A stretch of DNA of 64,000 bases from contig CM019236.1 in the NCBI GenBank assembly GCA_009741485.1, positions 40,961,223-41,025,222 on the forward strand. Reading direction: 5' to 3'. The notes beneath the pieces were generated by a model. That model had not been told where the DNA came from and ran no database searches. It saw only the letters and a program-made list of their open reading frames with translations. A program made the translations under genes and the position numbers. Shown piece by piece: positions 24,386 to 38,600 of this stretch (position 1 is the first letter of the stretch; the number at the start of each line of letters is the position of its first letter). Origin of the DNA: Malurus cyaneus samueli (Eukaryota; Chordata; Aves; Passeriformes; Maluridae).

Positions 24386-27300
24386 CACACACAGCTTGAA
24401 ATACACGGGTGTGTGGACAAATTTCTCATCGGTAAAAAACAGATGTTTAGTTTCATCAAGGCTTCACTATACTGGTGGGACATTGTGCAGCACAATTTTT
24501 TGCAGTGTCCTTGAGAATGTCCCACCTAAAAGGCAACATGCTCAGGCTCTGCTAGGTCTGTGGTGGCACTAGAATGAACATTAATGAACTCTGCAGAGCT
24601 TTCTTCTTCCCCTGCATCACAGCTGTGGCCAGGCCCAGTCATGGCATCAGCAGTGACCAAAAGCGCAACTATGGTCAGTAACAGAAACCAGGTAGCACAT
24701 GCGGCAATAAAAGACTGCTTGGACTGGCCATCATCACGTTTTGGGGCACTCAGAATTACCATTGTGTTGCAAAACGAAGGATGAAATTAATATGCCTTGG
24801 TGTTTAGATCTGGGTTTCGGTCTCTAAGCAGCATTGCCATGGTGTCTGCTTGCCTTCCATGCACACCAACAGACATACCAGCAAGAAACAAGTCAAACAA
24901 TAAAAGCAGTAACGATGGAGGTAGGCAGTAATTGCTATGTTTTACTGTAAATTCACGTGATGCAAGACTGCTGTGACCTGTTTGGAAATGGTTGAAATTT
25001 TACCAGTCCATGTGTCAATGCCATAACAATTTTCTTGAGTCAGAGTATATGTACATGTATTTGATATAGAAGAAATTTGCTCAACTCCTTACACAGCACC
25101 TGGGAAAGGTTGTTATAACTACAAGTAGTGCCGGTCAGTAATGAGGCTCTTTAAAGCTCTGAATTTGTCTTCTTCAAGTTGATTTCCTTCAGATTAAGCC
25201 CTGAGAATTGAAAACAGGCCTTTGAACCTCCCCCTGTCATTTTCATAATTCAGTGTTGCTTTATCAGGGGAATAAAGCTGTACTGCTTCTGAGCACGGGC
25301 TCAGATGGAGCCATTTTGGTTGTTGTTTCAGAAAACTAGCTACTGCATTCCTTCATGTGGTTGCTCAGCAGCTCCTCCATGCCTTCCTTCTGGAGAAACG
25401 AAAGTCTAAAAATAATGTCCTATTTGTTCTTGTGGAGCCCCTTGAAGGGCGAATGTTTGTGTGGGGGGAGGAATAGGCAGACAATCACCTTGCATTTATT
25501 ATGTTTTACTGTTTAAACAGGGTGATAGCTTGTGATTCACAGCACTTTCCAGTAGAGCATGCAGTATGCAAATGACTTTCAGTAGAAAGAAAGAAATTTT
25601 TTTTGCAGTTGAAGAACATGCTATTTTATGAGAAGGAATTTCGAAACATCCAATTACATCAATAGAAACAGAGCGACAGCCATATTCTAGAAGACACAGG
25701 AGAAGGTAAAAATGCATTAAAAGCAGAACTAGATTCACTGCAGCATCATAGTCTTGCCTTGAAGCTGAAGGCAGACATTTAGTCATTTGCTGTGGTTCCC
25801 AGACTCAAGGACTAGTACACACTTTTCTGAGCAAAGGTCAGTAAGTGCAATCAAGCCAACAGACTCATATCCATAGTAGAAACACCCAATCATTTATTAA
25901 ACAAAGAACTTTAGAAATGCAGTTTTCTTTTAGGTGCCCCTATCTGAATTTACTTTCTCTGTGTAAGAAGTGAAAATAAATTTTCTATTTATTTTTTCTG
26001 TATTAATGTGTATAACTGTATGATAGGCATATATGTGTGCTTTATTGTGGTCATTTAACATTACACATTTTGTAATACTGTTACATTCAATTCCTCCCAT
26101 TCCACTGACATGCAGGCATAATTCAGGACTCAGATGAAAGCAGGGTCTTCCATATTCTCTTGTTCCCTGTTTTTTTCACTTAGTTATGTGGTTTAGTTCT
26201 TAACCACAGTTTTGGGGTCAAGTAGTAGATTATTATTTAAAGATATATCCCAATTTTAAAGAATTGAGCAACTAAAAGCCAATTTTAACTACCTAAACAA
26301 CATATCGCATTGCTAGATAATTTGATTGCTGCTCTACACAGAAATTCAAGTATTGATACTTGGTGGTGGGTAAATAAATTGATTATAATAAATCTTGACT
26401 TAGCCTCCCTTATGTGTACAGAAGCAGTGTTAGCATGAATGAAAATAACACCAGTGTAGGTGGAGACTAGCTCACCGAATTCTCTGCACTTAGCTGTAAC
26501 TCTTAGTATGGTCCCTCAGTCATAATGTAATCCAAGGGAAAATAACTTGACGGTCCTTCACCCTAATGTTATGTTTGGAGTTGTCTTGGAAAGCCCATTT
26601 ACATCAGGATGCAAGTTCTAACAGTGTACAGGACTGAAACTGAAAGGTGAAATGTGCAGCTGTTTTTTTAGCTTGGCTTAGGGCTTTTGTTTGATAATAC
26701 AGTCTGAAGAGGGGGCGTTGAAGCTTGGTGTTAGTACTGTTGAAACTAACACAGCACAGTGCAGATGTGCAGAAATTGGGAAACTGTTCATGTGGTTTGT
26801 GGAGAGGAGTTTGTTCATAACAGTTTTCTGCATGCTTCAGTGCAGGTTACCTGCCATCGTTCATTTTCTAGAGGAACAATCTCACTGTTAAGTATAACAG
26901 AAGCTTGAGGTCTCTAAACTTTAGATCTAAATTAAGTACCTAAAACCAAAGAGTGTGAAACTACTTGTGGATATTCAGTTTGGGATCTAGTGCTATTAAA
27001 AATGCTAATAAATCATTTGAAATGAGACAGAAAAATAATTGCATGTGTATTTATATAATACTCAATTTTACAGTATGTTCAATGAAGCAGGAATATGAAC
27101 AAGGAGTCTCACCTAGTACTAAGTTGCTTTAATTTTCTTACATTGATGCATATTAATAAGATTTCATTTAATCTAGATGAGCACATCAGTGTCAATAGAT
27201 AAAGTGAAAAGGGAACATGTTTTAGGGGAAAAATGTAGCACCCAGTTTTGGCTTTTTAGACTAAGTCCTTTGTCTTTCGTGCAAATTGAAAAGTAATTCT

Positions 27301-30300
27301 CTCCCTAAAGGGACTGGGATATTTGGGAGTGGGATCCATTAGCTGCCCGTCTTCTAAGTTAGTTTATAAAGATTGTTTCAATTTCACGCACCCACCAGAA
27401 GCATTTGTCTCTTCTAGTTTTCATGTATTTGCTTTTTATTAGCAGCAGCATTTTTCTTATTATTTTACGCAGTTAGTACACTTGCCTTTCCAATCTTGAT
27501 TTTTAACTTCTTGTAAAGCCTTTTTGATCTTTTAACACTGATAGTGATGAAGACATAATCCTCATTTTTAGGTATTTATTGTTAGTAAGCATATAGCACA
27601 CACAGCATGTTTTCTTTTTGGCACTATGCCTATTTAATATGTTTTGCAGGCAGCTATTTCCTTAGATTGTCTATTTTCTTTCTTCTCAGTGCAGCTTTAA
27701 GACTGTAATGCCAAGATACATGGTGTTTTTAGAGCTTACTTTTTCTCTTCAGGAATTACTCTTACTAAACTTCGTCTACTTGGATATGCTTACAAGGCTT
27801 GTCTACTTGGCACTTGTTACCTGGCTGCAGCACATGTTATTGAGAACTGTACCTATGTCCCTCACATCTTGGACCATGGGGCAGCTTTTGGCTTTGAAGT
27901 AATGTCAGCCCCATTTATTTGTGCATATACTCCTTCATCTTGGAAATGTAGATAACTGCATTAGATTGATATAGCGGACAAACACCTGGCATATATAAGC
28001 CAATTACAGGGACCTGTTAAAATCCTACTTCCCAAAATTGTCCGCCCATTCTCTTCAGATTGCAAACAAGACGTAATGCTAAAACAATTACAGGAACACA
28101 AACATGCTGAGCAAGGCCTCTTCCATGGGTAAATTGGAACTAGCACCCACAGAACTACAGCCCTGTAATACTGGAAGGTCAGAGCCTAAGGTGACCCTTA
28201 GGTACTTAAAACTGGAATTGGGCAGATATTTATTAAATAAAATACATAGAATGCTTTATTTTGAGGTAGGACACAGAGTTTATCTCAAGAGGACATGAAA
28301 TAAATGTATTTATGAGCTTAGATACAAACACAGATATTGAAAACAGAGAATTTACGGACAGTGAGGATTCTTAAAAATTTATATATTTGTATCTAATAGC
28401 AACTCTCAAGTTTGTGCATGCTGATATGTCTCCTTTTGCCTAAGCTTTTTAAAAGCTTTCTTGTGTTTTTAAAGTAGCTCAGGACAGCAGAAATTTACTG
28501 AGCCAGCTAAATCACTGAGTGTTTAAGGCAAACTGCAAAACAACTCTAAGATCATTGAATACTTTTCTTAGAGTGAATGCATCCCATTCAACTATGTATT
28601 AAGATTGTTAAAATAATTTCCTTTCTTCATGATCAGACAAACCTTTGTCTGAAGCAATACTTCCCTTCCCTATCTGTATCCTTCTGAAGAACTCCAGAGC
28701 CAACATTAATGTTAACTGTATCTAGGAGAATCTTTGCTCTTGCAACAAGCAGGGCAAGATCTCCTGTAGTATAGATGGGTCAGTGAAAGCTGATCAAAAG
28801 CACAGAAACTAGTGTAAGCAGCATCTGATTTAAGATATGGGACATGAAATTCTGGCAGAAAATGGATTTCTCAATTTTATCAGGTTGCTTTTATGTGTGG
28901 TAAAAGGCTATCAGGGCTGCTGCTAAGATAGGAGTAAAACAATTCTGTCAAATTTGTGATATCAAGAAGGATGAAATAGAACTAAGTATTAGCCTGCAGA
29001 AGGAAGTATTTTGGAACAAAGAATTACTATCTTCATCAAAACAGTATCTAAATGAAGAGTGGTGTTTTCAGCCAAGCAAGTATTTGGTGAAATAAAAGGG
29101 GAAATTAATCTGAATAACATTTTGCTTAAAAGTTTTTTATTAAAGTAATAAAGGACATCTCAGTAGAACTCTCAATGAAAGGAAAAATTCTGTCACCATT
29201 ACAATCAGTAGATGAAAAATATTTTAATACATCTGTCCTCATGTAATGCAGTTCCTAGTGAAAAGAAGTTAGCAAGAACCTCTGCTCTGTTTGAAGGCAA
29301 TATATTTGTCATGAAAGCCAGCTCACTATGAGGAGTTAAGCCTGGTCTTTTATGCCCAAGTAATATAAAAAAATGTAATGGAAAACTGCAAAACACTACA
29401 TAGCCTGGTTTTGTTAGTTGCAATTTTTTTATTACTCTCCATGAGCAAGCCAAGATTTAAGCTGTATATTACATTCCTGAGTAGCATAATTACATTCCCT
29501 TCTGTTTAACTAAATTTTGTGGGGAAAAACTCCACCGTTTACAGTCAGTGTGGTGTGGATGAAACGTGAAGTTTAAGGTATTGTTCACTTTTTGTAGCAT
29601 TTTTAAGATAGCTACAGCTTGAAAAATATTATGCATTATGCACAAATCACCGTAAGAAAATGTAAGTTGTTATGATGTAAAATGTATTAATGTTCATTAC
29701 CTTTCCCTTTTATCTTCTATGATTAACAGTATGTTGTGCAGCATTCTACTGAATATAAGGCATTCTAAGAAATGCCTCACACTGATTTTCACTCCATATG
29801 GGGAAAACACTGGAACCTTTTTTGATCATCTATTAAATTTCATTAGACTAGATTACTTTTTATGTTCTAGCCTTAAATATATTTTCTTGCATTCTTCACT
29901 CTTTACATACTGATGCAATTAGGATACTCTGACAAATTGAAGAAGCGTTTTCAGTGAAAGCCTATTCAGACCTATGTAGAATTCTTTTAATGCCACAAGG
30001 AATCCGCATGACCTTATCACCCAAATTTCCAAGTCAGAGCAAAGCTTAAATAATCGCAGTCTTCACATCTCACATGGATTGAAGGATAGATAAATTGGGA
30101 AACTGCATAAGCTAAGGATTCTGTTTTGTCAAAATGAATTCATTGTCACCTTACTTCTATTTAATCACCCCTATTTAATGTAAGTCGCTTGTCTATGTGA
30201 GAAAGCGGGATCCATAAGATCAAGAACAATGAACCTAGCAACTGTATATGAAAACAAAGAAAACTATGTACTAAGGAGCTAGCATGCACCTATGTGCCTG

Positions 30301-33300
30301 GTCAGTACAGAGTTATTCACCAATGTCAGTGAGCAGCCACTTCCAACACAGCATTTTTCAGACTTTAATTTGTTAGCATTCCTTAAGGACATGTTTTTGT
30401 CCTTGAAAATAGGATCCCATCTAGGAATCCATTTTTGCAATTCTTTAAAATTAAAAATCAATTGAAGAAAACATATCTACCAAAAAAAATTGTTAACATT
30501 GGCTTTCTACATAGTTTATCTTTTTTGTGTATGGTGCTTCATGCCTATAAAATGATATTATAGTCCAGTTCCCTTCTGCCAGGTGAAGTATATTTTACCT
30601 GTTAGGCAGAACAGAATATACCATGTCTAAGACTTAAAAAAACATAAATTCCAAATTTCCAAGACTAGGCCAGAATGTTAAACTAATACTGCCCATAGCC
30701 ATCTACTTCATAAATGGCCCATGACTTTCAGGAACTTTGCAGCATGTGTGCTGTTTCAACAATATAGCTAGAAAAAACAAAAAAAGCTATGTTTATGGCT
30801 TTCCTCTTCATTGAAGTTTTTCAAACATGCCATTTTCCTGTGGAAGATGCTGTCCACCAACAAGTTAAAGAAATAAAAGGCATTTCCATGTTCTGAAACA
30901 GTGTTTTAAAACTACTTAGTGAAAGAAGTTCCTAAGAAGTTCAGAAGAGCTAGTAAACTGTGAAGACTGGAATGTATTTGATATAATTGGGTATATTGGG
31001 AGAGTTCTTAGTATTATTCTTAATCCATATATTAATCAGACTCCAATTACAACTTCAAAATTGATATTTCTTGGTGATATTGAATAGCCTCAGCATCTTC
31101 CTATAACTTCATCTGGCATACTCTGCCAGTGAAGCTCACAAAGAGTGTGCCATAGTTCTTTGAATTCGGGCATCTTGAGTAGAGTAGGACTAGAACTGAC
31201 AATTCTTCCAGTAGCCACTGCACATAAACATAGAACACCATAGCTTCACCACAGAATAAAACTTTTATCATTTTCTTTGTAGTTTTGATACCACCACAGC
31301 TTCTGTTTCCTTAGTGTTACTATGAGTCTTGTCAGTATAGTTTCAGTTGTATACCCTGTAGGATGAGGTGGGAACAAGGTGGAGCAGCTGAAGTCTGCTT
31401 TGACCCTTGAATGAAATTTTTGGCAAAATTACTTATACAACTTGTAGCTATTTGGTCTGGAAAACAAAGAGTAGGAATTTGATCCAACAGAAATCTACAT
31501 CCATGTAAATGTCTGCATTATGCTAAAGGTGCTTCACAGTACTGGAATTCAGATACATGGAGTGCCATTTACAGAAGACAGCTTTTTGTCTTTGTTACAT
31601 GAATTGGCTTGTGCTGGACTAAAACTATTTTTTAAAATAAGTGGGGTTCTGTCTTACTATGCTAAACATGTAGAATATTAAGACAAATTAATCCACAGAT
31701 ATATTATCTAACAGTTGCCTGTGTTCCACTTTTTCAAAGTTAGGCCTGTAAGTTTTAAGCATGATTTTTCAGAGTTGAGAGAGCCTACTGCCTCTACTGA
31801 GCATATGTACCACTTCGAGAAGTCATGAAAGCCCACCGCTTCTTGAGTCAGAATAAGAGTAATGAATGTCTGAAACTTTTGGCAATATGTGAGTTCCACA
31901 GAGGTTATATCAAATATTGTAAACATTTGAAATAAATAACCACAATGTATGGATCATCGCATAGAACTGTAATGCTAAAAAGTTTAAGTATATTGAGTAT
32001 TTATATTCCTTTCTCCACTTTTTTTTTTAACAGAACACCCTTGAGTCTAATGAAATCTTGCTTACTGATGATCTTGTTTCCTTTTTACTCAATCCTGTGT
32101 TGCATTCATCATAATCCTGTGTTAAAAGCATCAGTCTGTTGCCATGGAAATGACTGATGTCACAAGTTCAGTTGGAACTTCATGACATGATCAAATATTT
32201 TTTAAAAAGTGAGACTAGAGAAGAAGAAAATCATTGTTCAAAAAGCAAAACTGAGATAAAAAGCTGAAAGGAAAAAGTACACAGAGATATACAAAGAGAT
32301 TTATTACTTAAGTCAATTGGAGGAAATTTCTCTTAGAAATACAAAGTGATGTTTTAGAGTTATATGTAAAATACAACCAGCCTTGAACTATCACATATAC
32401 CAAAACAGAAGTACACAAAATACATACAATGGTGAACATGAAGTGGAAATAAGTGAGTGTTTTTTTATGTTAACTATTGGAAAATAAATATGTTTTAATT
32501 AAGAGCTGGTACATATACTCTCTATTCATTACTGGAAAAGTTAATTGAAATATCATTTAAAGATTAATTCAAATTAATGTTAACATGTTCATGAAGTGAC
32601 ATTTTTCTGAGATCAGATTTTACATCTTTTTAGTCATTTTTACTGAATCCAAGTCCTCAATTACATGTGTTGGCTGAAAATTTCTTACTGGCTGTATTAT
32701 GTGGTCTGTCAGACTTGTCATATACAGTATGTCTTCAAGTAAAAATTCACTTAAAAGATGCTCAGTGGCATCAAGTGAGCCACATTCCCATTCCCACCAC
32801 AGAATGTAACCAGCTGTTACACTTTTACTAATAGAACACTAGCAACAAAGGTAAGAAACAGATGATGCTAACAATTTGAAGACAGCGATTTTGAAAGAAA
32901 AAAAATTAAGAAGTTGCTGTAGCCTTCTGTGTATATTTGTTCAAATCCCAGTAAGTGGCAAAGCAATTTCTTTCTTCATAATAGGAGTAAACAGCTTTGT
33001 GGATAACATAAAATTTTTTAAATCTCTTGTTTTCCTCAGTATTTCCTTATTGGCTGGCTTAGATTGTTTGCTGCTTATAGTGCTTTTTTGGCTATCCCAA
33101 ACTTAAAATGTCTATCTTCCCTCATGGAGGTTCCAAAAGCCTGTAGAACCCAGCAGTGCATCTGGGTGTCTTAAAAACTGAGTTGAAATACTCTCTATCA
33201 TGATAGCCTGCTCACTTTTTGAAGAATTTAAGAGTAAAGTTTACTTTTTGCATCTAAAAAAACTGATGAACATACTGTTTGTACAGAGTAGCAGAGGCCA

Positions 33301-36300
33301 AAGTGTGTTAATGCATTATCAATCCATCATATAGGCAAGGCTCATAAAAGGTGCATGTAGAGATGTATAATGTAGATCCTTTATGTAGTGTCCCTTTTCT
33401 AACAGAGGTACAAATGCCTGGATCTTCCCTAAACTTGGAGCCAGAAGATAGCTGTAATGTGCAATTTGATCTGAATAGCTGGAGAGCCACTAGCTACATA
33501 AGAGCTCGGAAATCTAAGAAAAAGGACTAGGTATCCTCTTGTCTCCTGCTCTATCTCCAGATTAGATTTTTATACAAGATAAATTTATAAACCACTTCCT
33601 GTATTTGTTTTGTGTAGTATTTGCATACTTACCCTGTATTAGCAAAAGCTGCACATCTAAGACACCAATCCAAACAGTGGTGGAATCAATGGAGTGTCCC
33701 ACTGAAAAAAAGTATTGGCAATGTTATAAAGTCGGGAAGTCAGAGGTTGCTGATAGCTAACATGATCCATCTTCATAATAACAAGGAGTTTATGCTACCT
33801 AAGCTTATCTTACTGGTATTTAATTGGAAGCCAGGCATAAACTTATGTCAGTCAGCACTTCATTAAATTTACAAGCATTCCCACACACACTTGTGTGTGG
33901 GATGCAGAATAGATGAGAGACATTTGACTGTTTGGAGGCTGACTTTGGCACAGAACTACTCATCCAGACACACTGTTTCTTTTCCATATTTGAAGAGCAA
34001 AAGAAGAAAAATATTTCATGCTATACACAGATGCTGCCTACATTTGTCCTCTTGTCCACATTATGAAACAGTTTACACATTATAAAATAGTTTACAATTT
34101 GAATAAATGTCGTCATTCAGACTAGGATCTGATATGATGAATACCTTCCTCAGGCTTTGCCTAAGTTTAAACCCAAATGGCCCAGTCATTTCCCAGGTTG
34201 GTTCTGGAGAAAATGAATTGTCTTGAAAGATATGCCAGCTAGCTTTGTTACCATCTTCATGTATTCTTGCAGTGTGCTACACTTTGTCAATGATACCACT
34301 GGAATGCCAAGGATGTGCCTTCTGTTGACTTTTCATCTTTCTGTCGAAAGTCATGCAATTGGGCTAAGTTGCAGTATTTCCATCTTGAAGGACCTGAAAT
34401 TTAAAAATAAGCCATGTAAAACACAGATATGTCACAAAGAAAAGTTGTACTGTATGGTAATATTGAGGCAGTATCATAGTAGTAATTAAATCCATGCAAA
34501 TATCTGCTAAATATGTTTGAAACTTTTAAAGCTCCATTTTCTATATATTGACTATATGCATTTATGCTTTTCTCCCCTTGGAACAATGAACTTCCTTAAA
34601 GTAAGAAGTTACTTGTTCAAGCTATGCAAGGTTCTCAAAAATGATTGTATGATCTGTTAGCATCAGTTCAGGTCACATCCTTGCATAGAAAGGTTGCCTG
34701 AGCTTGGAGATAAATGGGGGAGAACTTTGATCTTTTGCTTCAAGGTGTTATAGCCACTTATATGGAAGACATCAAGGCTGGGGGTAAAATAATTAGGAAA
34801 CTCACTCAGACTCTCGACTATTGTTGTCCAAACAGAACCATAAAAGTTTTCAAGCAATATAATGCAAGATCAATTAATTAGGGCACCAGACTTGTCAGTT
34901 GTAAAGCATCTGTAAAATATCTTAGTCAGTGTGTAGGTGACCTTCTTTTTCTGCTTTAGTCCCTCTCTGAGAATACCTTGTATACAAGTAATCATGGTAA
35001 AAGGGTTTTCATGAGGCCAAATGGAAAGAAGTAAATGCAGTCTGATCTCAACTTCCAATAGCAATAGCACTGCAACTCTTACTATAAAGGAATAGGAACT
35101 TTCTCGTCCTGTCCCAGGAAAATTCCAAAAGTGACTGTAAGACCTGCAATTTCCTCTCCTAATAAGCACTAAAAATATGGGAATGACTTTTCATAAAATT
35201 GAACTTTCACCTCTGACATACATATTTGTTTTTCTCAGTGACAAATTACATAAGCAACATTACATGCATTTGCTAATGTTTTTTCCCCTAAATGGTTTCA
35301 TAGCACACTCAGATTCAATTCCCCAGTTATGCCCTAACATTGCTGCTATAACTTTTGTTATGCTATAGTGCTACTGAATCAATTTCTTTTAGATGTGTAG
35401 GAGTTCCAAAGATTTCCAAAAGTAACTCCTTCTACAAGACTTGGCAGACAAACAACAAAACATTATTGAAAAAAAAAAAAAAGAGCTATCTTTTAACTGA
35501 CTAAACAGAAAGAGTAATATACAATTTTACTGTACACTGGAATTTACCACAAAATATTATCAATTTGGGTTTAAATTAAATCAGACAACTGAAATTGGAC
35601 TATTGCTGGGCAATTTATGAAAGATAACATTTTTATTCATTCAACTATATGAAAAAAAAGTAGAAAACCTCCACAGTGTTTTCAGATTAAATTAAAAATA
35701 TTGACCATGTTTCAAGTATAAACACAGTAAAAATCCTGGTACCACTGGACTGAATGGCTATATCCCTTATGACATTAGGGACAGGATCCTACTCTACTTC
35801 ATCCTGGGAAAAAGTTTTCTCAGTTATTTGTGTATCCTTTTAATATTGATTATGAATATTTCTTCTGCCTCCTCTGCTTTTATACTAATTTGGATATATT
35901 TTCTCATTTACCATGTCACTAGCAAGACACAATGCAGTTAATTTATTTTGCCTGTATTTGGAAGTGATTGTGGATTTTAACTGCTTTAATCTGAGTACAC
36001 ATAAAAGTCTTAATTTTAGAAATGTTCAGTTCCTCACTCTGAGAAAACCATGGTCCTTAAAAAAGTAAGGTAACTGAGAAGAGATGACTCATAAAACCAA
36101 GGAAGTATACTGAGTCTAGGCAGATCCGTTTTTACAGGAGTGCATGGTACGGTCAGAAAGAGAAAACTTGTATTTAAATTGTATTAGGAAAAACACTGTT
36201 TCATGTCAATGAAAACACATAAGGGAATTGCTACAATATGAACTGAAAAATCCAATAATTGACAATTTTTAAATTCACCTGAAGATAGAAAAGAGTATGT

Positions 36301-37103
36301 CCTTTTGCATTGGAGGTAGTATGCCTTAACTGGATTTTCCCAACTCTGGTGTATGTGATTCATTATCTGAAATCAAAATAAGGAAAAGGGTCAGAAATAA
36401 AAAATTAATGTCTAGTCAAAGGTATTACAAATGCCTTGTCTTTAGAATTGTATTGTCCAAAATAATTCATATGTACTTCTACTACTACAACCTAAATAAT
36501 ATTTCAAAAACATCTTTGTTGGACTGTACAGATTTTTTACATTATAAATATGAGGTATAACAGCTTTCTGTTGATAAATTTCTGCATTTTTTCAGTAAAT
36601 CAAGTTCCTTCTTAGATTTGTAGGCAAATTTTTGCCCAATGAGCTAAAGCTTTTTAAAGGCGTTGGGTTTTCTTACCGGTATAATTCTTATTACTATGCA
36701 ATAAAATAATAGTAGCAATGACTTGACATTTGAAACAAGAATTGATGAGGCAACTGTTTAATTAGGTAGGAGTCAGTTACAGTGTGATAGCAACTCTAAA
36801 AGATAATGAAAATCATTTATAATCAATAATTCCCTTCAAAAAGTGCCAAATAAATAAACATATATTTCTAGAATAAAACCATAATTCAAAAAGCATTCAG
36901 GGAGCAGAGATAGCTGGACTACTGTTTGACATTTTCATGTATTTTAAGGGAACAGTAAATTTTCAGTAGTGGCTAAAGTCAGACGCAGAGCAAAATCATA
37001 ATAGCTCTATACATATGTTTACATTCTATGAAAAAATTGTTTGCCGTCCAATGATATTAAACTTTATTCTGTAAGCTTTTACTGTAAAGTGGTAGTTAAG
37101 CTG
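24386..37103. other. AUH-NFIL3 intergenic DNA, left part
   Basis: Apart from the small ORF above, about 12.7 kb of AT-rich sequence with no recognised exon, RNA gene or young repeat. Scattered ORFs of 60-99 codons show no domain, and none has splice signals that join to another. Confidence 0.6.
24526..24762 (-). CDS. Possible small single-pass membrane protein, 78 aa
   Basis: An ORF on the minus strand starts ATGG after ACACA (A at -3 and G at +4, a good initiation context) and ends with TAG. The 78 residues have a basic N terminus (PKRDDGQSK), one hydrophobic span of about 22 residues (FIAACATWFLLLTIVALLV) at roughly 18-36, and an acidic C-terminal tail (GEEESSAEF). I do not recognise a family. 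It lies about 1.2 kb upstream of AUH on the same strand and overlaps no identified repeat. The stop is directly followed by GTGGGA, so a splice donor at TTTTAG|GTGGGA is conceivable. Chance is a fair alternative: ORFs of this length are common here. Its composition and the placement of the membrane span are the only support. Confidence 0.25.
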   Translation of the reverse strand: MVILSAPKRDDGQSKQSFIAACATWFLLLTIVALLVTADAMTGPGHSCDAGEEESSAEFINVHSSATTDLAEPEHVAF

Positions 37104-37134
37104 AAAAAAAAAAAAAAAAAAAAATAAAAAAAAA
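37104..37134. repeat. Poly(A) tract
   Basis: A run of A interrupted by one T. No retrocopy is recognisable immediately upstream. Confidence 0.9.
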
Positions 37135-37314
37135 GATTTGATGAAATGGAGATGGGAATAAAACACTAACCTCTAATGAAAGATAGTCAACAATATAACC
37201 ATCTTGCCCCTTCTTTGTAAGGACAGGGATTGTTCTTTTCTCTACATACCAGTGACTTCTGTGGCATCTCCACTACCACATATAATTTGGTCATACGTTT
37301 ATGTTTATGTAATT

Positions 37315-37390
37315 CTCTGGGGAGCAGCAAGCTGGACTCAATGATCCCTATGTGTCACTTCCAGCTTGAGATATTCAGTGATTCTATGAG
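37315..37390 (+). mobile_element. CR1 LINE 3'-end fragment
   Basis: AGCTGGACTCAATGATCCCT followed by a CTTCCAGCTTGAGATATTC-like stretch and the terminal TGATTCTATGAG match the last bases of a CR1 3' UTR in plus orientation. Confidence 0.85.
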
Positions 37391-37589
37391 TTTGACATTG
37401 CTGGGAGTGGTAGATCCATTTACAGCTGAGCCTATTTTCCCAAATAGAGGCACACATAATTTGTATAGAAACTGCATGAGTTCCTTGAAAATCATCTAAA
37501 CATTGATTCTTTTATGGTACTTGTAAGACAGCAATCTGATCAACACTATTCCCAAGTACATTGCAAATACTGATTTTTTACATGTGTTC

Positions 37590-38600
37590 TGAGGCAGAGA
37601 AGGTTTGTTAAGGTGCCTTTAAATATGTCCAGCAAGGGAGACTTCACAGCCTTCACCAGTGATCTGGTCCAGTAATTTCCAACACTTTCTGTGAGTTGTT
37701 CTTAATGTGTAGTTCCAACTGTGCTTGTTTTGTTGAAGCCTGTTGCTTCCCATCTTATAGCTATTGAATAGACTCTTAATTTTCTTAATCTCTGCAGCAA
37801 CATTTTATGTACATGAAGATTCTTACCTGTATTACTCCTTAATCTTTTCTTTTTCAGGTTAATTTACTTTAGTTTTCCCAGTTTTTCATGTAGGTCCTGC
37901 ATCTGGTGAGCTCCTTTCCATGGCCGTATTCTGGATTCTCTGATATTGTTTGGGTTTTCTTTGTGTTCTTCTTGAAGATGGTGTCAATACTGAAAGCAAC
38001 CAAATGCATAATATTGCAGAATTTCCGACTTCATCTTTTAAACTGTTCTTCTGTTCATATGTCCCCGTACGCTTTTCTGCCAACACCATGACCTTGTTAA
38101 CTCATGATGAACTGGTAATTTAAGTCACAGGTCACACCCATGGAGGCTTGTTGTGAGGCAGCTGCTGCTCATCATATAATTGTGCAGTTGAACAGTCTCA
38201 TCTGAATAAAGTATCTTGTGTTTACTCTTGAGAATCATCCATTCACTTGCATATCCTTTTTCCAATTTTGCCAACACCATTTTCAATTTTAAACCTCTTT
38301 CACTTCACACAGTCTCTCTCAGCTTCACATTGTCTGCAAATTTAATAAGCACATCATTACAGTTTTGTAGTTTTACTGAATAGGAAACTGGGTGCAGGCT
38401 ACTTAAAAATCCCATTTGCTCCAGGTTTTGTTTCGATCAAAAAACTGATGCCTCACTGTGACGTATTTTCATGACTGCTTTTGGATCCCCATTTTAGCAA
38501 TTCCATCTTGAGCACACTTCCCTGGACTACTCTGCATCTGTCACGTGAGAAAAAAGACCCTTACAGTAGTCAATCTATTTTTACTTCCTTACCTCATGGC
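37590..38600 (-). mobile_element. Ancient CR1/L3-type LINE remnant
   Basis: Degraded similarity to the reverse complement of CR1 over about 1 kb. Examples are the 'Cys-poor' 3' region around GTAATTTCCAACACTTTCTG, the TTTTCATGTAGGTCCTGCAT segment (consensus like 'cctcataggtcatg'), and CAGCTTCACATTGTCTGCAA (consensus 'agcttggtgtcatccgcaa'). Related but weaker sequence may continue to about 39.9 kb, including TTTAGTTGAAGTTACCTCAG, which resembles the endonuclease-region text. Reading frames are destroyed. Confidence 0.6.
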
